Origin: Pseudoalteromonas lipolytica
GTDB taxonomy: Bacteria; Pseudomonadota; Gammaproteobacteria; Enterobacterales; Alteromonadaceae
DNA: 64,000 nt
Reading direction: 5' to 3'
Assembly (NCBI RefSeq): GCF_001306915.1
Contig: NZ_LJTC01000008.1
Coordinates: forward strand, 310,001-374,000
Position numbers and translations under genes: made by a program. The notes under the pieces were generated by a model that was given only the letters and a program-made list of their open reading frames with translations, was not told where the DNA came from and ran no database searches. Each line of letters starts with the position of its first letter. Position 1 is the stretch's first letter. Shown here piece after piece: positions 54,701-63,740 of the stretch.

Positions 54701-54960
54701 TTGAACGAGGAAATACGCGATGTGAAATCGCTACTACTTACTCGTATCTATTTCTCGTAGGAATGACTTTAGTCATGAATAATTAACCACCACACAAAAG
54801 TAAAACCTTGGCCGTAGGCGTGAAACTTGTTTCGCGCGCCAAGCAAGCGTGACGCCTACAGGTAGTACCGGCTTTATGCCGCGACATGGCTAAGGTCGGT
54901 GCGATACGAGAATAAAACGCGATGTGGAATCACTGCTACATGCTCGCCCCTCACATCTCG
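54701..54960. repeat. Structured intergenic repeat, copy 1
   Basis: This segment contains the shared blocks TCGTAGGAATGACTTTAGTC, GTAGGCGTGAAACTTGTTTC, GCGCCAAGCAAGCGTGACGC and CGGCTTTATGCCGCGACATG, then ATACGAGAATAAAACGCGAT. GTAGGCGT...ACGCCTAC are inverted and would fold. Related copies occur at 54981, 61281 and 61971. The 290 bases before it (from 54407) hold no gene. It does not encode protein; an apparent minus-strand frame crossing copies 1 and 2 is a by-product of the repeat. Confidence 0.75.
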
Positions 54961-54980
54961 TAACTTGAATCTTAATTTTT

Positions 54981-55113
54981 TGTTTCGCGCGCCAAGCAAG
55001 CGTGACGCCTACAGGTAGTAGCGGCTTTATTCCGCGACATGGGTGAGGTCGGTGCGATACGAGAATAAAACGCAATATGAAATCGCTGCTACGTGCTCGC
55101 ACCTCGTTTTTCA
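54981..55113. repeat. Structured intergenic repeat, copy 2 (partial, tandem to copy 1)
   Basis: It repeats the right-hand part of copy 1 from TTTCGCGCGCCAAGCAAGCG to GCTGCTACGTGCTCGC with few changes, lacking the left-hand blocks. It reaches to seven bases from the stop codon of the alcohol dehydrogenase gene. Confidence 0.7.
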
Positions 55114-55120
55114 TTCCTCG

Positions 55121-56134
55121 TTACTCAAACCCTTCCAACACAAGCTTTCCGCGAGCTTTGTGAGATTCTAAAATCCCATGGGCTTTAATAAGGTTTGCTA
55201 CGTTTATCTTACCTAAATGCTCACCCAATGTTGTTTTAATTGTGCCGTTATCAACCAAGGTGGCAAGTTCTGATAGAAGCTGATGCTGGGCAATCATATC
55301 CTCTGTTTGGAACATTGAGCGGGTATACATAAACTCCCAATGCAACGAAATACTTTTACGCTTTAACTTCAAAATATCAAAGCTTGCAGGGTCGTCGATC
55401 AGTGCCAATTTACCTTGTGGCTTGATCACTTCCATAATGCTATCAAGGTGTTGGTCGGTGTGCGTTAAGCTCACTACGTAATCAAATTCATTCAGGTCGG
55501 CCGCAAGACGTTGCTCGTTAAGGTTTTTGCTATGATCAAGCACATGATCAACACCTAAACCTTTAAGCCAGTTGGCGCTTTCTTCTCGTGCGGCGGTACC
55601 AACAACGGTTAAATTGGTAAGCTGTTTGGCAAGCTGCACTAAAATTGAGCCTACACCACCTGCGGCACCTATTACTAATACAGAGGCTGGCTTATTGTTT
55701 TGAGATTTTTCAATCTGTAAGCGGTCAAACAATAGCTCCCATGCCGTAATACTTGTTAAGGGCAGGGCGGCTGCTTCACTATTACTCAGGCTTGTTGGTG
55801 CAAGACCGACAATGCGTTCATCAACAAGTTGCAGCTCAGCATTACTGCCTTGGCGCGTTAAGTCGCCAGCATAAAACACACGGTCACCGACATTAAATAA
55901 CGATACTTTGTCGCCAACAGCTTTAACCGTCCCCACGGCGTCCCAGCCAATAACTTTGTAGCCATTGTCTGGTGAAACATTAGCGCGAATTTTAGTATCT
56001 ACAGGGTTTACTGAGATTGCTTCTACGGCGACAAGAATGTCGTGACCTGTCGCAACGGGATCAGGTAATTCAATCGCTTGTAATGATGAGTCAGATAACG
56101 TTGGGGTTGCTGTTGTGTATCCAATTGCTTTCAT
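55121..56134 (-). CDS. Zinc-binding-type alcohol dehydrogenase family protein (quinone reductase-like)
   Basis: The 337-residue protein starts KAIGYTTATPTLSDSSLQAI and carries a GroES-like domain (VNPVDTKIRANV, then IGWDAVGTVKAVG) and a Rossmann domain (VLVIGAAGGVGSILVQLAKQ). It belongs to the MDR superfamily group named zinc-binding alcohol dehydrogenase family (TIGR02817). The catalytic-zinc ligands of true alcohol dehydrogenases are not evident, so NADPH:quinone or enone reductase activity is likely. It follows ohrR in the same direction, which fits a role in stress detoxification. Confidence 0.9.
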   Translation of the reverse strand: MKAIGYTTATPTLSDSSLQAIELPDPVATGHDILVAVEAISVNPVDTKIRANVSPDNGYKVIGWDAVGTVKAVGDKVSLFNVGDRVFYAGDLTRQGSNAELQLVDERIVGLAPTSLSNSEAAALPLTSITAWELLFDRLQIEKSQNNKPASVLVIGAAGGVGSILVQLAKQLTNLTVVGTAAREESANWLKGLGVDHVLDHSKNLNEQRLAADLNEFDYVVSLTHTDQHLDSIMEVIKPQGKLALIDDPASFDILKLKRKSISLHWEFMYTRSMFQTEDMIAQHQLLSELATLVDNGTIKTTLGEHLGKINVANLIKAHGILESHKARGKLVLEGFE

Positions 56135-56227
56135 GATGGTGTCCGTATTGATGAGTTTTAAACACTATAGCGTATAGAATTATATTAAAAAGAGGTGTAA
56201 TCCAAATTCACTTTCAAATAATTTTTG

Positions 56228-56659
56228 TTAATTAAGGTCACTATTTACTAAATCGAGTAATTCAATTAGTTGCAGTGCTTGTTGTTCGTTAATGCTCGGG
56301 AAGCGACAACGAATTTGCGACGGTATCTCAGCGGCTTGATCTTGCATCGCCTTGCCTTTGGCTTCGAGCTGCACGAGTCGTTTGCGTTTATCATGGCTAT
56401 CCTTAGTGATTGACAACAGTGCTTTATCGCTCATTTTTTTCAAAATTTGCGTCATCGCACCGCCATCAATGGCGGTTTTTTCAAGTAATTCAGCAATACT
56501 GATCTGATCTTTTTCCCACAGCGCCATCATCACTACGTACTGCGGGTAGGTTAAATCTAATTGATTGAGAGAATCTCGATACGCACGGGCAATCCCATTC
56601 GATGCCATATACAAGCGGTGGCATAGCTGGTTATCTAATTTTAGTTGTGGGTATTTCAT
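56228..56659 (-). CDS. ohrR: OhrR-type MarR repressor
   Basis: The 143-residue regulator has the OhrR start LKLDNQLCHRLYMASNGIAR with the peroxide-sensing Cys at residue 13, then TYPQYVVMMALWE and the winged helix (ISIAELLEKTAIDGGAMTQI, then DKRKRLVQLEAKG). In OhrR this Cys is oxidised by organic hydroperoxides and releases the DNA. It is divergent from ohr with two perfect palindromes in the gap, so it should repress both genes. Confidence 0.9.
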   Translation of the reverse strand: MKYPQLKLDNQLCHRLYMASNGIARAYRDSLNQLDLTYPQYVVMMALWEKDQISIAELLEKTAIDGGAMTQILKKMSDKALLSITKDSHDKRKRLVQLEAKGKAMQDQAAEIPSQIRCRFPSINEQQALQLIELLDLVNSDLN

Positions 56660-56693
56660 GCACGATCCTCAAAATTCAATACGAGTATTTTAA

Positions 56694-56705
56694 TTTGCAT
56701 GCAAA
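56694..56705. promoter_or_regulatory. OhrR-type operator palindrome 1
   Basis: TTTGCATGCAAA, perfectly self-complementary, lies 35 bases before ohrR. An identical copy is at 56741-56752. Confidence 0.65.
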
Positions 56706-56740
56706 GTATTTGCAATCCCGAAAAAGCTGATCTAATATAC

Positions 56741-56752
56741 TTTGCATGCAAA
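56741..56752. promoter_or_regulatory. OhrR-type operator palindrome 2
   Basis: TTTGCATGCAAA, identical to the first copy. The two centres are 47 bases apart, and this one ends 30 bases before the ohr start, close to its expected promoter. Confidence 0.65.
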
Positions 56753-56782
56753 ATATATTTTCACTCAATTAGGAGAGTAATC

Positions 56783-57211
56783 ATGAAAGAACTACAAAGC
56801 GTCGCATACACAGCAAAAGCAACAGCAACAGGTGGCCGTGAAGGCACAGCAAAATCAGACGATGGTCGTTTAGATGTGGCACTATCAACTCCTAAAGGGT
56901 TAGGTGGTGATGATGGTCAAGGTACAAACCCTGAGCAGTTATTTGCAGCTGGTTACGCGGCTTGTTTTATCGGCGCATTAAAGTTAGTGGCAGGCCAAGC
57001 AAAAATTAAATTACCAGCAGATACCCACATTAATTCTGAAGTATCAATTGGTCCTATCGAAGGTGGTTTTGGTATTGCAGTTAAGCTTGCGGTATCGGTA
57101 GGTGATCTTGATAAAGACACCGCCCTTGCACTGGTTAATAAAGCGCACGAAGTATGCCCATACTCAAACGCAACACGCGGTAACATTGCTGTAGAGTTAT
57201 CAGTGATCTAA
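56783..57211 (+). CDS. ohr: Organic hydroperoxide reductase (OsmC/Ohr family)
   Basis: The 142-residue enzyme reduces organic and lipid hydroperoxides with thiols. It begins KELQSVAYTAKATATGGREG, has the two catalytic cysteines at residues 61 (AGYAACFIGAL) and 125 (HEVCPYSNATRGN), in the positions usual for Ohr, and the length is normal. The ATG at 56783 follows a TAGGAGAG ribosome site. It is divergent from ohrR with shared operators and is expected to be induced by organic peroxides. Confidence 0.95.
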   Translation: MKELQSVAYTAKATATGGREGTAKSDDGRLDVALSTPKGLGGDDGQGTNPEQLFAAGYAACFIGALKLVAGQAKIKLPADTHINSEVSIGPIEGGFGIAVKLAVSVGDLDKDTALALVNKAHEVCPYSNATRGNIAVELSVI

Positions 57212-57230
57212 TCGCTATTTACCAAAATAG

Positions 57231-57256
57231 GCCGTGCTTTATGCACGGCTTTTTTG
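57231..57256 (+). terminator. Terminator after ohr
   Basis: GCCGTGC and GCACGGC form a 7-bp stem with loop TTTAT and run into a T tract. It overlaps the last codons of the convergent GMC oxidoreductase gene. Confidence 0.88.
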
Positions 57257-58972
57257 TTTTTCAGCAATCGATTTTGCTAAATCGCCTGAACCAGTAAGTG
57301 CTGATACTAGACCTTCGCGTGGTTCACTAAATTGTATTGGCTTTATCTTGCTTGCTCGGGCTGCATCGAATACCGGTATTTGGCTCATTGCGTATTCTGA
57401 CAATGCGGTAATGGTTAATGATGGGTTTACCCCTAAATTTCCGGGTATGATTGAGCCGTCAATAACACGTAGGTTTTGATAGCCGAACACTTCACCTGAG
57501 CTATCAACAACGCCGTTAGAGGCATCAGTGCCCATGGCGACTCCACTCATTATATGCGCCGTCATTGGGGCACCAAAGAGCACTTCAGTTAAGGCTGAAC
57601 CGGGCACGCCACCGAGTTTTTCGGCGTAGAGTTTGGTTGCTTCTTCTGCTTTTGGAAAACTAACGCTAAGCGGCGTGTCATTGTCTTTTTGCACCGCAGT
57701 AATGCTGTTTTTAAATAACCGATACCACTTGCGTCGCCATTCAAGGTGAATAAACGCCTCGGATTTTTGCATCACCAAAAATACAATTGAGCTGCGGGCT
57801 TTGCCTTTTGGCCGCAATACTTTAGCTGTTTTTATTGGATGGCGCAGTGTATTCACTAAAAACTTAGCAATACGCTTGAGGCCTTTGCCTGTCACCATAG
57901 GAACGTAAGGTAAATATAGCCATGTGCCATCAGCGCCTTCTCTAAACCGGCAAATTTCAATGTTGGTGTCTTTGTCGACCGAAATAAATGAGCTGATCGC
58001 AACGCCATCATCAACTTTTTTAGTGGTATTGTTCGCGGTGGTGAGGGTTTCTGAGTTAGTGCGAATTTGCTGACCTAGCCAAGCTGAGATATTGGGCAGT
58101 GTTTTGTCTTTATCGCGCATTTTTAAAAGCAAAGGCACAGTGCCCATGACCCCTGCGCTTAGCACGACGCCCCGTGTTGTCAGCGTGTAAATATGGCTAT
58201 TGCGATGGCTGGTATCTTTAATTTTAATTTTGTATCCGGCGCTGCCATCTGCATTAAGCGGGATGATTTTGATTACTTCAGAGCTAGGTCTTATCTCTAC
58301 ACCGTTGCGTTCGGCAAAGTACAGGTAATTTTTCATTAAAGTATTTTTGGCATTATGGCGACAACCAATCATGCAGCTACCACAGTAATGGCAGGTATTT
58401 CGCCTCGGACCATCGCCATTAAAGTATGGGTCGGGTAGCTCTTTTTTATAGGCTTCGCCGGGTTTTGCAAAAAGCACCCCGGTGTTCACGGTTTTGAATG
58501 AGTCGCCTTGCCCCATCTGATCAGCAATGTCTTTTAGTGTGTGATCGGCAACATTGGTATAGGTATTTTTGGCGCTACCTAACATGCGCTGTGCAAGGCC
58601 ATAGTAGGGCATGAGGCTGTCTTTCCAGTCTGATTTTATCCGTGTCCAAGCAGGAGATTGAAAGACTTCATCATCAGGAATAAGGTGCACATTAGCATAA
58701 ATTTGTGAGCCACCGCCAACACCAACGCCATGTAACACTGCGACTTTGCTGGTAAACGAAAATTGAATGCAGCCTTTAAGGCCAATTTCTGGCTGCCACA
58801 TATAGTTTTTGATATCTAGGTTGGTCTTTGGAAACTCTTTATCTTCGCGGCGAAGACCTTTTTCAAGTACTAAAACCCGGTTACCTTTTTCGCTTAGGCG
58901 AAGCGCACTCACAGAGCCACCAAATCCCGAGCCTATAATAATTTGGTCAAAATCAAATGTGTGTTGCTGCAT
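57239..58972 (-). CDS. GMC-family oxidoreductase (cholesterol oxidase-like)
   Basis: The 577-residue flavoprotein has an N-terminal FAD-binding motif IIGSGFGGSVSALRL (residues about 12-26), VLVLEKG, and GVGVGGGSQIYANVHL. It also has a Cys-rich string NTCHYCGSCMIGCRH that suggests an iron-sulfur or metal site as in some cholesterol oxidase relatives. Near the end are VIDGSIIPGNLGVNPSLTIT and the usual C-terminal GMC residues. No signal peptide is seen, so it should be cytoplasmic. It probably oxidises an alcohol or sterol-like compound; the substrate is unknown. Confidence 0.9.
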   Translation of the reverse strand: MQQHTFDFDQIIIGSGFGGSVSALRLSEKGNRVLVLEKGLRREDKEFPKTNLDIKNYMWQPEIGLKGCIQFSFTSKVAVLHGVGVGGGSQIYANVHLIPDDEVFQSPAWTRIKSDWKDSLMPYYGLAQRMLGSAKNTYTNVADHTLKDIADQMGQGDSFKTVNTGVLFAKPGEAYKKELPDPYFNGDGPRRNTCHYCGSCMIGCRHNAKNTLMKNYLYFAERNGVEIRPSSEVIKIIPLNADGSAGYKIKIKDTSHRNSHIYTLTTRGVVLSAGVMGTVPLLLKMRDKDKTLPNISAWLGQQIRTNSETLTTANNTTKKVDDGVAISSFISVDKDTNIEICRFREGADGTWLYLPYVPMVTGKGLKRIAKFLVNTLRHPIKTAKVLRPKGKARSSIVFLVMQKSEAFIHLEWRRKWYRLFKNSITAVQKDNDTPLSVSFPKAEEATKLYAEKLGGVPGSALTEVLFGAPMTAHIMSGVAMGTDASNGVVDSSGEVFGYQNLRVIDGSIIPGNLGVNPSLTITALSEYAMSQIPVFDAARASKIKPIQFSEPREGLVSALTGSGDLAKSIAEKQKSRA

Positions 58973-59123
58973 TGTTTTCGCCTATTGGTGTTTATTATTA
59001 ATTTAGCTGATTATTAACTTACTTTTTAATTATTAGAAATCATACTTTTTTTATATTTATCCTAATGAAACCAGTCAAATGGTCTAAACTAAAGGTGATT
59101 TATAATAGTAGCAGGAAGAATCA

Positions 59124-61247
59124 ATGCGGCAGTTAGCGTTAGCGAAAAAGTTGTTATGGCTTACAGTTGGAAGCATTTTCATAACCGTTTTTGTTTTATC
59201 AAGTGTTTTATGGTGGCAATTATCGAGCAGTAACCAAGATTTAGCTGCGCAATCAGAAAAGCTGATTGTCGCCGAAGTTGAAGAAAAGCTAGCATCAAAT
59301 GCCGTAGCGTATGGTGAACAAGTTGCAGGTTTTATAAACGAAGCCTATCGAGTACCTTATTCATTTGCAGCAATCTTAGGGGATCACGATGCAGCAGGCA
59401 CCTTAACTCGAGATGCGGTGGTTGAGTTAAATCGCTCTTTGCTACAAAAAAATACTATTCTTTCATCTATTTATTCGCAATTTGAAGCAAATGCGTTTGA
59501 TGGCCGAGATGCTAATTTTATTAGTGGTTATGATCACTCAGTTGCTGGTGTAGGTACTTTAGAAATCTACTTTACTCGTAATAGAGATGGCAGCATAGAA
59601 CAGCAGGCAGTTGACGATGCGGCTGAAAAATATGTGGATACGCTCAATGAATTTGGTCAGCGTGAAGCTGAGTGGTACTTGTGTGTAAAAGACACCAAAG
59701 TGCCATGTATTATGGAACCCTACTTATACGAAATCACCCCTGGTTATTCTGAAATGATGACCTCTTTAACTGTGCCCATTCTTCGTGATAACGAATTTAT
59801 TGGTGTTGCCGGGGTTGATTTAACATTGCCTGTATTTCAAAGCATGACCGAGCAACTCTCAAAAGAATTGTATAACGGCAAAGCCCGCGTCACTTTATTA
59901 AGCTCACTCGATTTAGTGGTTGGTAGCAGCCATTACAAAGATAAGCTTGGCAGACCGTTAAAAGAGGCGGTGGCTAAAAGCACTTTAGACAATTACGTAA
60001 AAGCGAAAAAGCAAAGTGGTGTATTTAAAGTCGGTGATGAGTATTTAGTTAACTACCCAATTACCATAAAGCTTGCAAAAACACAGTGGAACTTACTGAT
60101 AGAAGTACCCGCCGAGCTTGCCCTTGAAGGGCCTCAAGCGCTAGCAAATAGCATGAGTGAAAATGCCAATACACTAGGCGGTTTGATTTTGGTGACGGGT
60201 ATTATTATTGCTGGTGCAGCCTTTGTGATCATGACCTTAGTGATCCGTACAATTGTGGCACCATTACAGCAGATTCAAAAGCGCGTTGATAACCTTGCCA
60301 GTGCTGAAGGTGACTTAACTCAGACCTTACATGTTGATACTCACGCTGAGCTAATCGCATTAGCAACTGGCTTTAATGCGTTTCTTGCTAAATTGCGCGA
60401 TTTAATTGGTGAGCTTAAGAATGTATCAACGCAAACCAAAGAGCAGGCTCACCTAGCGACTAGTGTTGCCGTTGATACTAAGCACAACGTTCAAGCTCAA
60501 TTCCAAGAAATTGAGAGCGTAGTGACCGCTATGAACGAAATGAGCGCAACAGCCCTTGAAGTTGCAAGAGCCTCAGAGCAGTCAGCGCAACAAGCCGATG
60601 AAATAAATGGTTTAGTTGTTAGCAGTGAATCGAGCTTGTCGTCTGCGGTTACCCAAGTTAAAACCATGTCGGACGAAATTAAAGAGGCTAATCAAGCGGT
60701 CGAAAAAGTTGCGGCACGCAGTAACGATATTACACAAATTTTAGATGTGATCCGAACGATTGCAGAGCAAACAAACTTACTTGCACTGAATGCTGCAATT
60801 GAAGCAGCAAGGGCTGGTGAACAAGGTCGTGGCTTTGCGGTGGTGGCTGATGAAGTAAGGGCTCTTGCTTCAAAAACGCGTTCATCAACCGATGACATCA
60901 GTGGTTTAATTGACAGCTTACAGCTAGAAGTAGGTAATGCGTCTAAGGTTATTGAACAAGGTGTTGTGCGTGCACAGACCGCGGTAGATGAAACCTCAGT
61001 TGCATTTGATGCATTACACGAAGTTGTAGTTAAAGTAGACGAAATCACGCAACAAATTACCCACATTGCAACGGCTGCAGAAGAGCAAAGCTCGGTCACA
61101 GAAGAAATAAACCGCAACCTGACGTTAATTTCAGATGCCGCATCGCAACTCGCTGAGCTATCTACCCAAGCCGGTGATGGTAGCCAAACTCTTAATGCAC
61201 TTGTTGCACAACAAGATGATGAGTTGAATAAGTTAAAAACGAAATAG
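59124..61247 (+). CDS. Methyl-accepting chemotaxis protein, double Cache sensor
   Basis: The 707-residue receptor has an N-terminal transmembrane helix (about residues 10-32), a large periplasmic dCache_1-type domain ([20 protein letters not shown], then [11 protein letters not shown]), a second transmembrane helix (about 350-372), a HAMP linker, and a signalling domain with [20 protein letters not shown]. Double-Cache receptors usually sense amino acids, amines or related ligands. An AGGAAG ribosome site precedes it. It is not in an operon with other chemotaxis genes. Confidence 0.93.
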   Translation: MRQLALAKKLLWLTVGSIFITVFVLSSVLWWQLSSSNQDLAAQSEKLIVAEVEEKLASNAVAYGEQVAGFINEAYRVPYSFAAILGDHDAAGTLTRDAVVELNRSLLQKNTILSSIYSQFEANAFDGRDANFISGYDHSVAGVGTLEIYFTRNRDGSIEQQAVDDAAEKYVDTLNEFGQREAEWYLCVKDTKVPCIMEPYLYEITPGYSEMMTSLTVPILRDNEFIGVAGVDLTLPVFQSMTEQLSKELYNGKARVTLLSSLDLVVGSSHYKDKLGRPLKEAVAKSTLDNYVKAKKQSGVFKVGDEYLVNYPITIKLAKTQWNLLIEVPAELALEGPQALANSMSENANTLGGLILVTGIIIAGAAFVIMTLVIRTIVAPLQQIQKRVDNLASAEGDLTQTLHVDTHAELIALATGFNAFLAKLRDLIGELKNVSTQTKEQAHLATSVAVDTKHNVQAQFQEIESVVTAMNEMSATALEVARASEQSAQQADEINGLVVSSESSLSSAVTQVKTMSDEIKEANQAVEKVAARSNDITQILDVIRTIAEQTNLLALNAAIEAARAGEQGRGFAVVADEVRALASKTRSSTDDISGLIDSLQLEVGNASKVIEQGVVRAQTAVDETSVAFDALHEVVVKVDEITQQITHIATAAEEQSSVTEEINRNLTLISDAASQLAELSTQAGDGSQTLNALVAQQDDELNKLKTK

Positions 61248-61280
61248 AGAGGAAGCTATAAGTTCTAGTTGCGAGATAAG

Positions 61281-61474
61281 AGATGCGAGAAAAACGCGAT
61301 GTGAAATCGCTGCTACAAGCTCGCATCTTGTATCTATTTATCGTAGGAATGACTTTAGTCATGAATGATTAATCACCACACAAAAGTAAACCTTGGCCGT
61401 AGGCGTGAAGCGTGTTTCGTGCGCCAAGCAAGCGTGACGCCTACAGGTCGCAGCGGCTTTATGCCGCGACGAAG
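61281..61474. repeat. Structured intergenic repeat, copy 3
   Basis: It contains the shared blocks AAAACGCGATGTGAAATCGC, TCGTAGGAATGACTTTAGTC, GCGCCAAGCAAGCGTGACGC and CGGCTTTATGCCGCGAC in the same order as copy 1. It fills most of the gap between the chemoreceptor and the next gene. Confidence 0.75.
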
Positions 61475-61529
61475 GGTAAAAATATCGTTATGCGATGAAG
61501 TAATCGAATCTGAAATCGATTAAAGGTGG

Positions 61530-61844
61530 TTATACATCGCTCGTAATTGTTAGATATTTATTTTTACCAAAAGTAACGTAATAAATGGGTAAAAATAGAC
61601 CCGATAGTAAGTTACTGCTCATAGTGTTCGAAACAGTTACTTTATTTGATTGAATATCTTTGACAGAAAGTTTAGGGCTAGAGCACCAATCAATGGAGAA
61701 CCAGATAAATCTAGCGTCGTCAGGTATTGTGTAGTTGGTTAAAGAGTTGGGTTTGATTTTTCCGATCTTTTTAGAATCGGCCCATAAAGTGTAATCTCTA
61801 ATTTTATCATGATGTTGTTTTGGTCTGGTTACTTCAATTTCCAT
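61530..61844 (-). CDS. Hypothetical protein, 104 residues
   Basis: The small product (starting MEIEVTRPKQHHDKIRDYTL) is beta-rich, with WADSKKIGKIKPNSLTNYTI resembling small beta-sandwich domains that bind or display a short peptide. Near the end is a hydrophobic segment (LLSGLFLPIYYVTFG) that could be a short membrane anchor. A TGAGG-type ribosome site precedes the ATG. Flanked by repeats on both sides. Function unknown. Confidence 0.6.
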   Translation of the reverse strand: MEIEVTRPKQHHDKIRDYTLWADSKKIGKIKPNSLTNYTIPDDARFIWFSIDWCSSPKLSVKDIQSNKVTVSNTMSSNLLSGLFLPIYYVTFGKNKYLTITSDV

Positions 61845-61970
61845 TTGAACCTCACTAGGATAGTAATTCCATTAAACTTAACGGGCTTATAGCTCGTTTT
61901 CTTCCATATTCAGTGTATTTTTATCAGAGCCGTTAATTAATTACTAGTCGTATAGTGCAAAGAAACTTAA

Positions 61971-62262
61971 GCTCATGCTCGCACCTCGCACCTCGCACCT
62001 CGCACCTCGCACCTCGTTTCTATCTCTCGTAGGAATGACTTTAGTCATGAATAATTAACCACCACTCAAAAGTTAAACCCTTGGACGTAGGCGTGAAACG
62101 TGTTTCGCGCGCCAAGCAAGCGTGACGCCTCAGGTAGCAGCGGCTTTATACCGCGACATGGGTGAGGTAAGAGCATACGAGAATAAAACGCGATGTAAAA
62201 TCGCTGCTACATGCTCGCCCCTCGCATCTCGTCCTCGCATCTCGTATCTTTACTCTCGTAAC
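61971..62262. repeat. Structured intergenic repeat, copy 4, with heptamer tandem
   Basis: The unit has the same block order as copy 1 (TCGTAGGAATGACTTTAGTC, GCGCCAAGCAAGCGTGACGC, CGGCTTTATACCGCGACATG, then GAGAATAAAACGCGATG). At its left is a run of five GCACCTC heptamers (61981-62015) and at its right are short CTCGCATCTCGT repeats. The flanking 61845-61970 holds nothing recognisable. Confidence 0.75.
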
Positions 62263-62267
62263 TCATT

Positions 62268-63740
62268 CTAACTACACTGCGCTTGATTACGGCCTTGGTT
62301 TTTGGCTTGATACAATGCTTTATCGGCGCGTTTTAACATCGATTCTATATGCTGATCACTTGCTTTTAAGGTGCTAACACCAATACTCACGGTGAATTTA
62401 ACGTGTTTGTTGTCGGCGATGATGTCTTGCTGTTCGATATCGGCTCTGATCTTTTCTGCGATAGCAAAGGCTGTGTGGTTATTTGCCATAGGTAAAAATA
62501 AGACAAATTCTTCACCACCAATGCGTCCCGCAATATCTGATGCTCTGCTATGTTGGGTGAGTTTATGTGCTGTGGTTCGTATTACTTCATCGCCAGTTGC
62601 GTGGCCATATTTGTCGTTTATAGCTTTAAATTGGTCTAAGTCTAACAGTAACAGGGAGCAGGTACATTGCGCGTCATGATATTTTGCAAACTGCCGATTA
62701 ACCTTTTCGAAAAAGCCACGGCGATTATAAAGTTGTGTTAAATGATCTGTCACTGATAAGGCTAATGCTTCATGCTTAGCACGTTCTAGCTCATAGGTTC
62801 TTTCTTCTACTTTTTGTTCGAGCATGGTGGTCAGCTTTTGTTGTTCTTTCTTGCGCTGAATAAACACAGCTTGAATAAGCAATACCGCTGAAAGAGTAAA
62901 TAAAAAGAAAAACTGCATGGTCACTTCAGCTGTTTTAGGGTGATGATAATAAAAATACCCCCATCCTTGATTACTTCCTACCCAAGCTGCAAAAAATACC
63001 AACATATTCATGCAGCTGGTGGCGGTTGGTGATAACCGCGTGGCTGCATAAAGCAGCGGAAACAACAGTAATGCAGGTTGTAAAAATGGTAATGTCATGG
63101 CTGTGTATGCGGGGCCAAAAATAAAATAACACAACAAAACCACGGTCAAAGTAAGCAACAAAAGTTTAGAAAATTCACTAGAAGTGACCGGGTGCGGCCA
63201 ATTTCGCCATAAAAAGTAAAGGGCAGGGGTGAATACAATCGCCGCTAAGGCATTGCTAATACTCCAATTTAATATGCCTACATACAAGCCATTAAACCAC
63301 TCGATACCAACTAGTGAGTATATGCCCACACCGAAAAGTGCAGAAATCACGCCAATCGCAATGCAAGCAACAATAAACACTCTGGCTAAACTGGTGACGC
63401 TTGTCAGCAGTGTGTGTTGTTTAAGTTTTCGGTTAATTAGCCAAAATGCTGTTAAAGCAGCGAGAGTATTACCTGTGGTTGTTGCGGCATTTATTGCTAT
63501 GTGTTTAAACGTGAATGGATTTAAGTCGCTAAGATAAAAGTAACAAAGCACAACTAAACAGGTGCCTGATGCAACGCCCAACCAGGCTTTACGACCAAAT
63601 AACATCAAGCCTGCTAATGCGACTCCTGCTGGTGGCCATACCGCCAGTGTTTTTAACACTTGCATAGTAAACAAGCCAAACAGCAGATAAACAGAGCAAA
63701 CAATTATATTAAATTGCCAAGGCTTGAGCTGTGTGTTCAT
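62268..63740 (-). CDS. MASE1-GGDEF diguanylate cyclase
   Basis: The ATG at 63740 is chosen because AAAGGGA lies close upstream; an upstream in-frame start would add 17 residues. The 490-residue protein has a MASE1 membrane sensor of about eight helices (residues 10-290; WPPAGVALAGLMLFGRKAWL), a short coiled coil, and a GGDEF domain with active-site RIGGEEFVLFLP. An RxxD (RASD) product-inhibition site lies five residues before the GGEEF. It should make cyclic di-GMP and be feedback-controlled. The sensed signal is unknown. Confidence 0.93.
   Translation of the reverse strand: MNTQLKPWQFNIIVCSVYLLFGLFTMQVLKTLAVWPPAGVALAGLMLFGRKAWLGVASGTCLVVLCYFYLSDLNPFTFKHIAINAATTTGNTLAALTAFWLINRKLKQHTLLTSVTSLARVFIVACIAIGVISALFGVGIYSLVGIEWFNGLYVGILNWSISNALAAIVFTPALYFLWRNWPHPVTSSEFSKLLLLTLTVVLLCYFIFGPAYTAMTLPFLQPALLLFPLLYAATRLSPTATSCMNMLVFFAAWVGSNQGWGYFYYHHPKTAEVTMQFFFLFTLSAVLLIQAVFIQRKKEQQKLTTMLEQKVEERTYELERAKHEALALSVTDHLTQLYNRRGFFEKVNRQFAKYHDAQCTCSLLLLDLDQFKAINDKYGHATGDEVIRTTAHKLTQHSRASDIAGRIGGEEFVLFLPMANNHTAFAIAEKIRADIEQQDIIADNKHVKFTVSIGVSTLKASDQHIESMLKRADKALYQAKNQGRNQAQCS

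Noticed and set aside
54890..55114. Minus-strand frame of 74 codons across the intergenic repeats
   Set aside because: It lies wholly in repeat copies 1 and 2, its protein is internally repeated only because the DNA is, and no ribosome site is present.
60692..61117. Antisense frame inside the chemoreceptor signalling domain
   Set aside because: Such Ser- and Ala-rich antisense frames arise regularly opposite chemoreceptor heptads; no ribosome site or known domain.
61981..62015. GCACCTC run considered as a CRISPR array
   Set aside because: The units are seven bases with no spacers; it is a simple tandem repeat.
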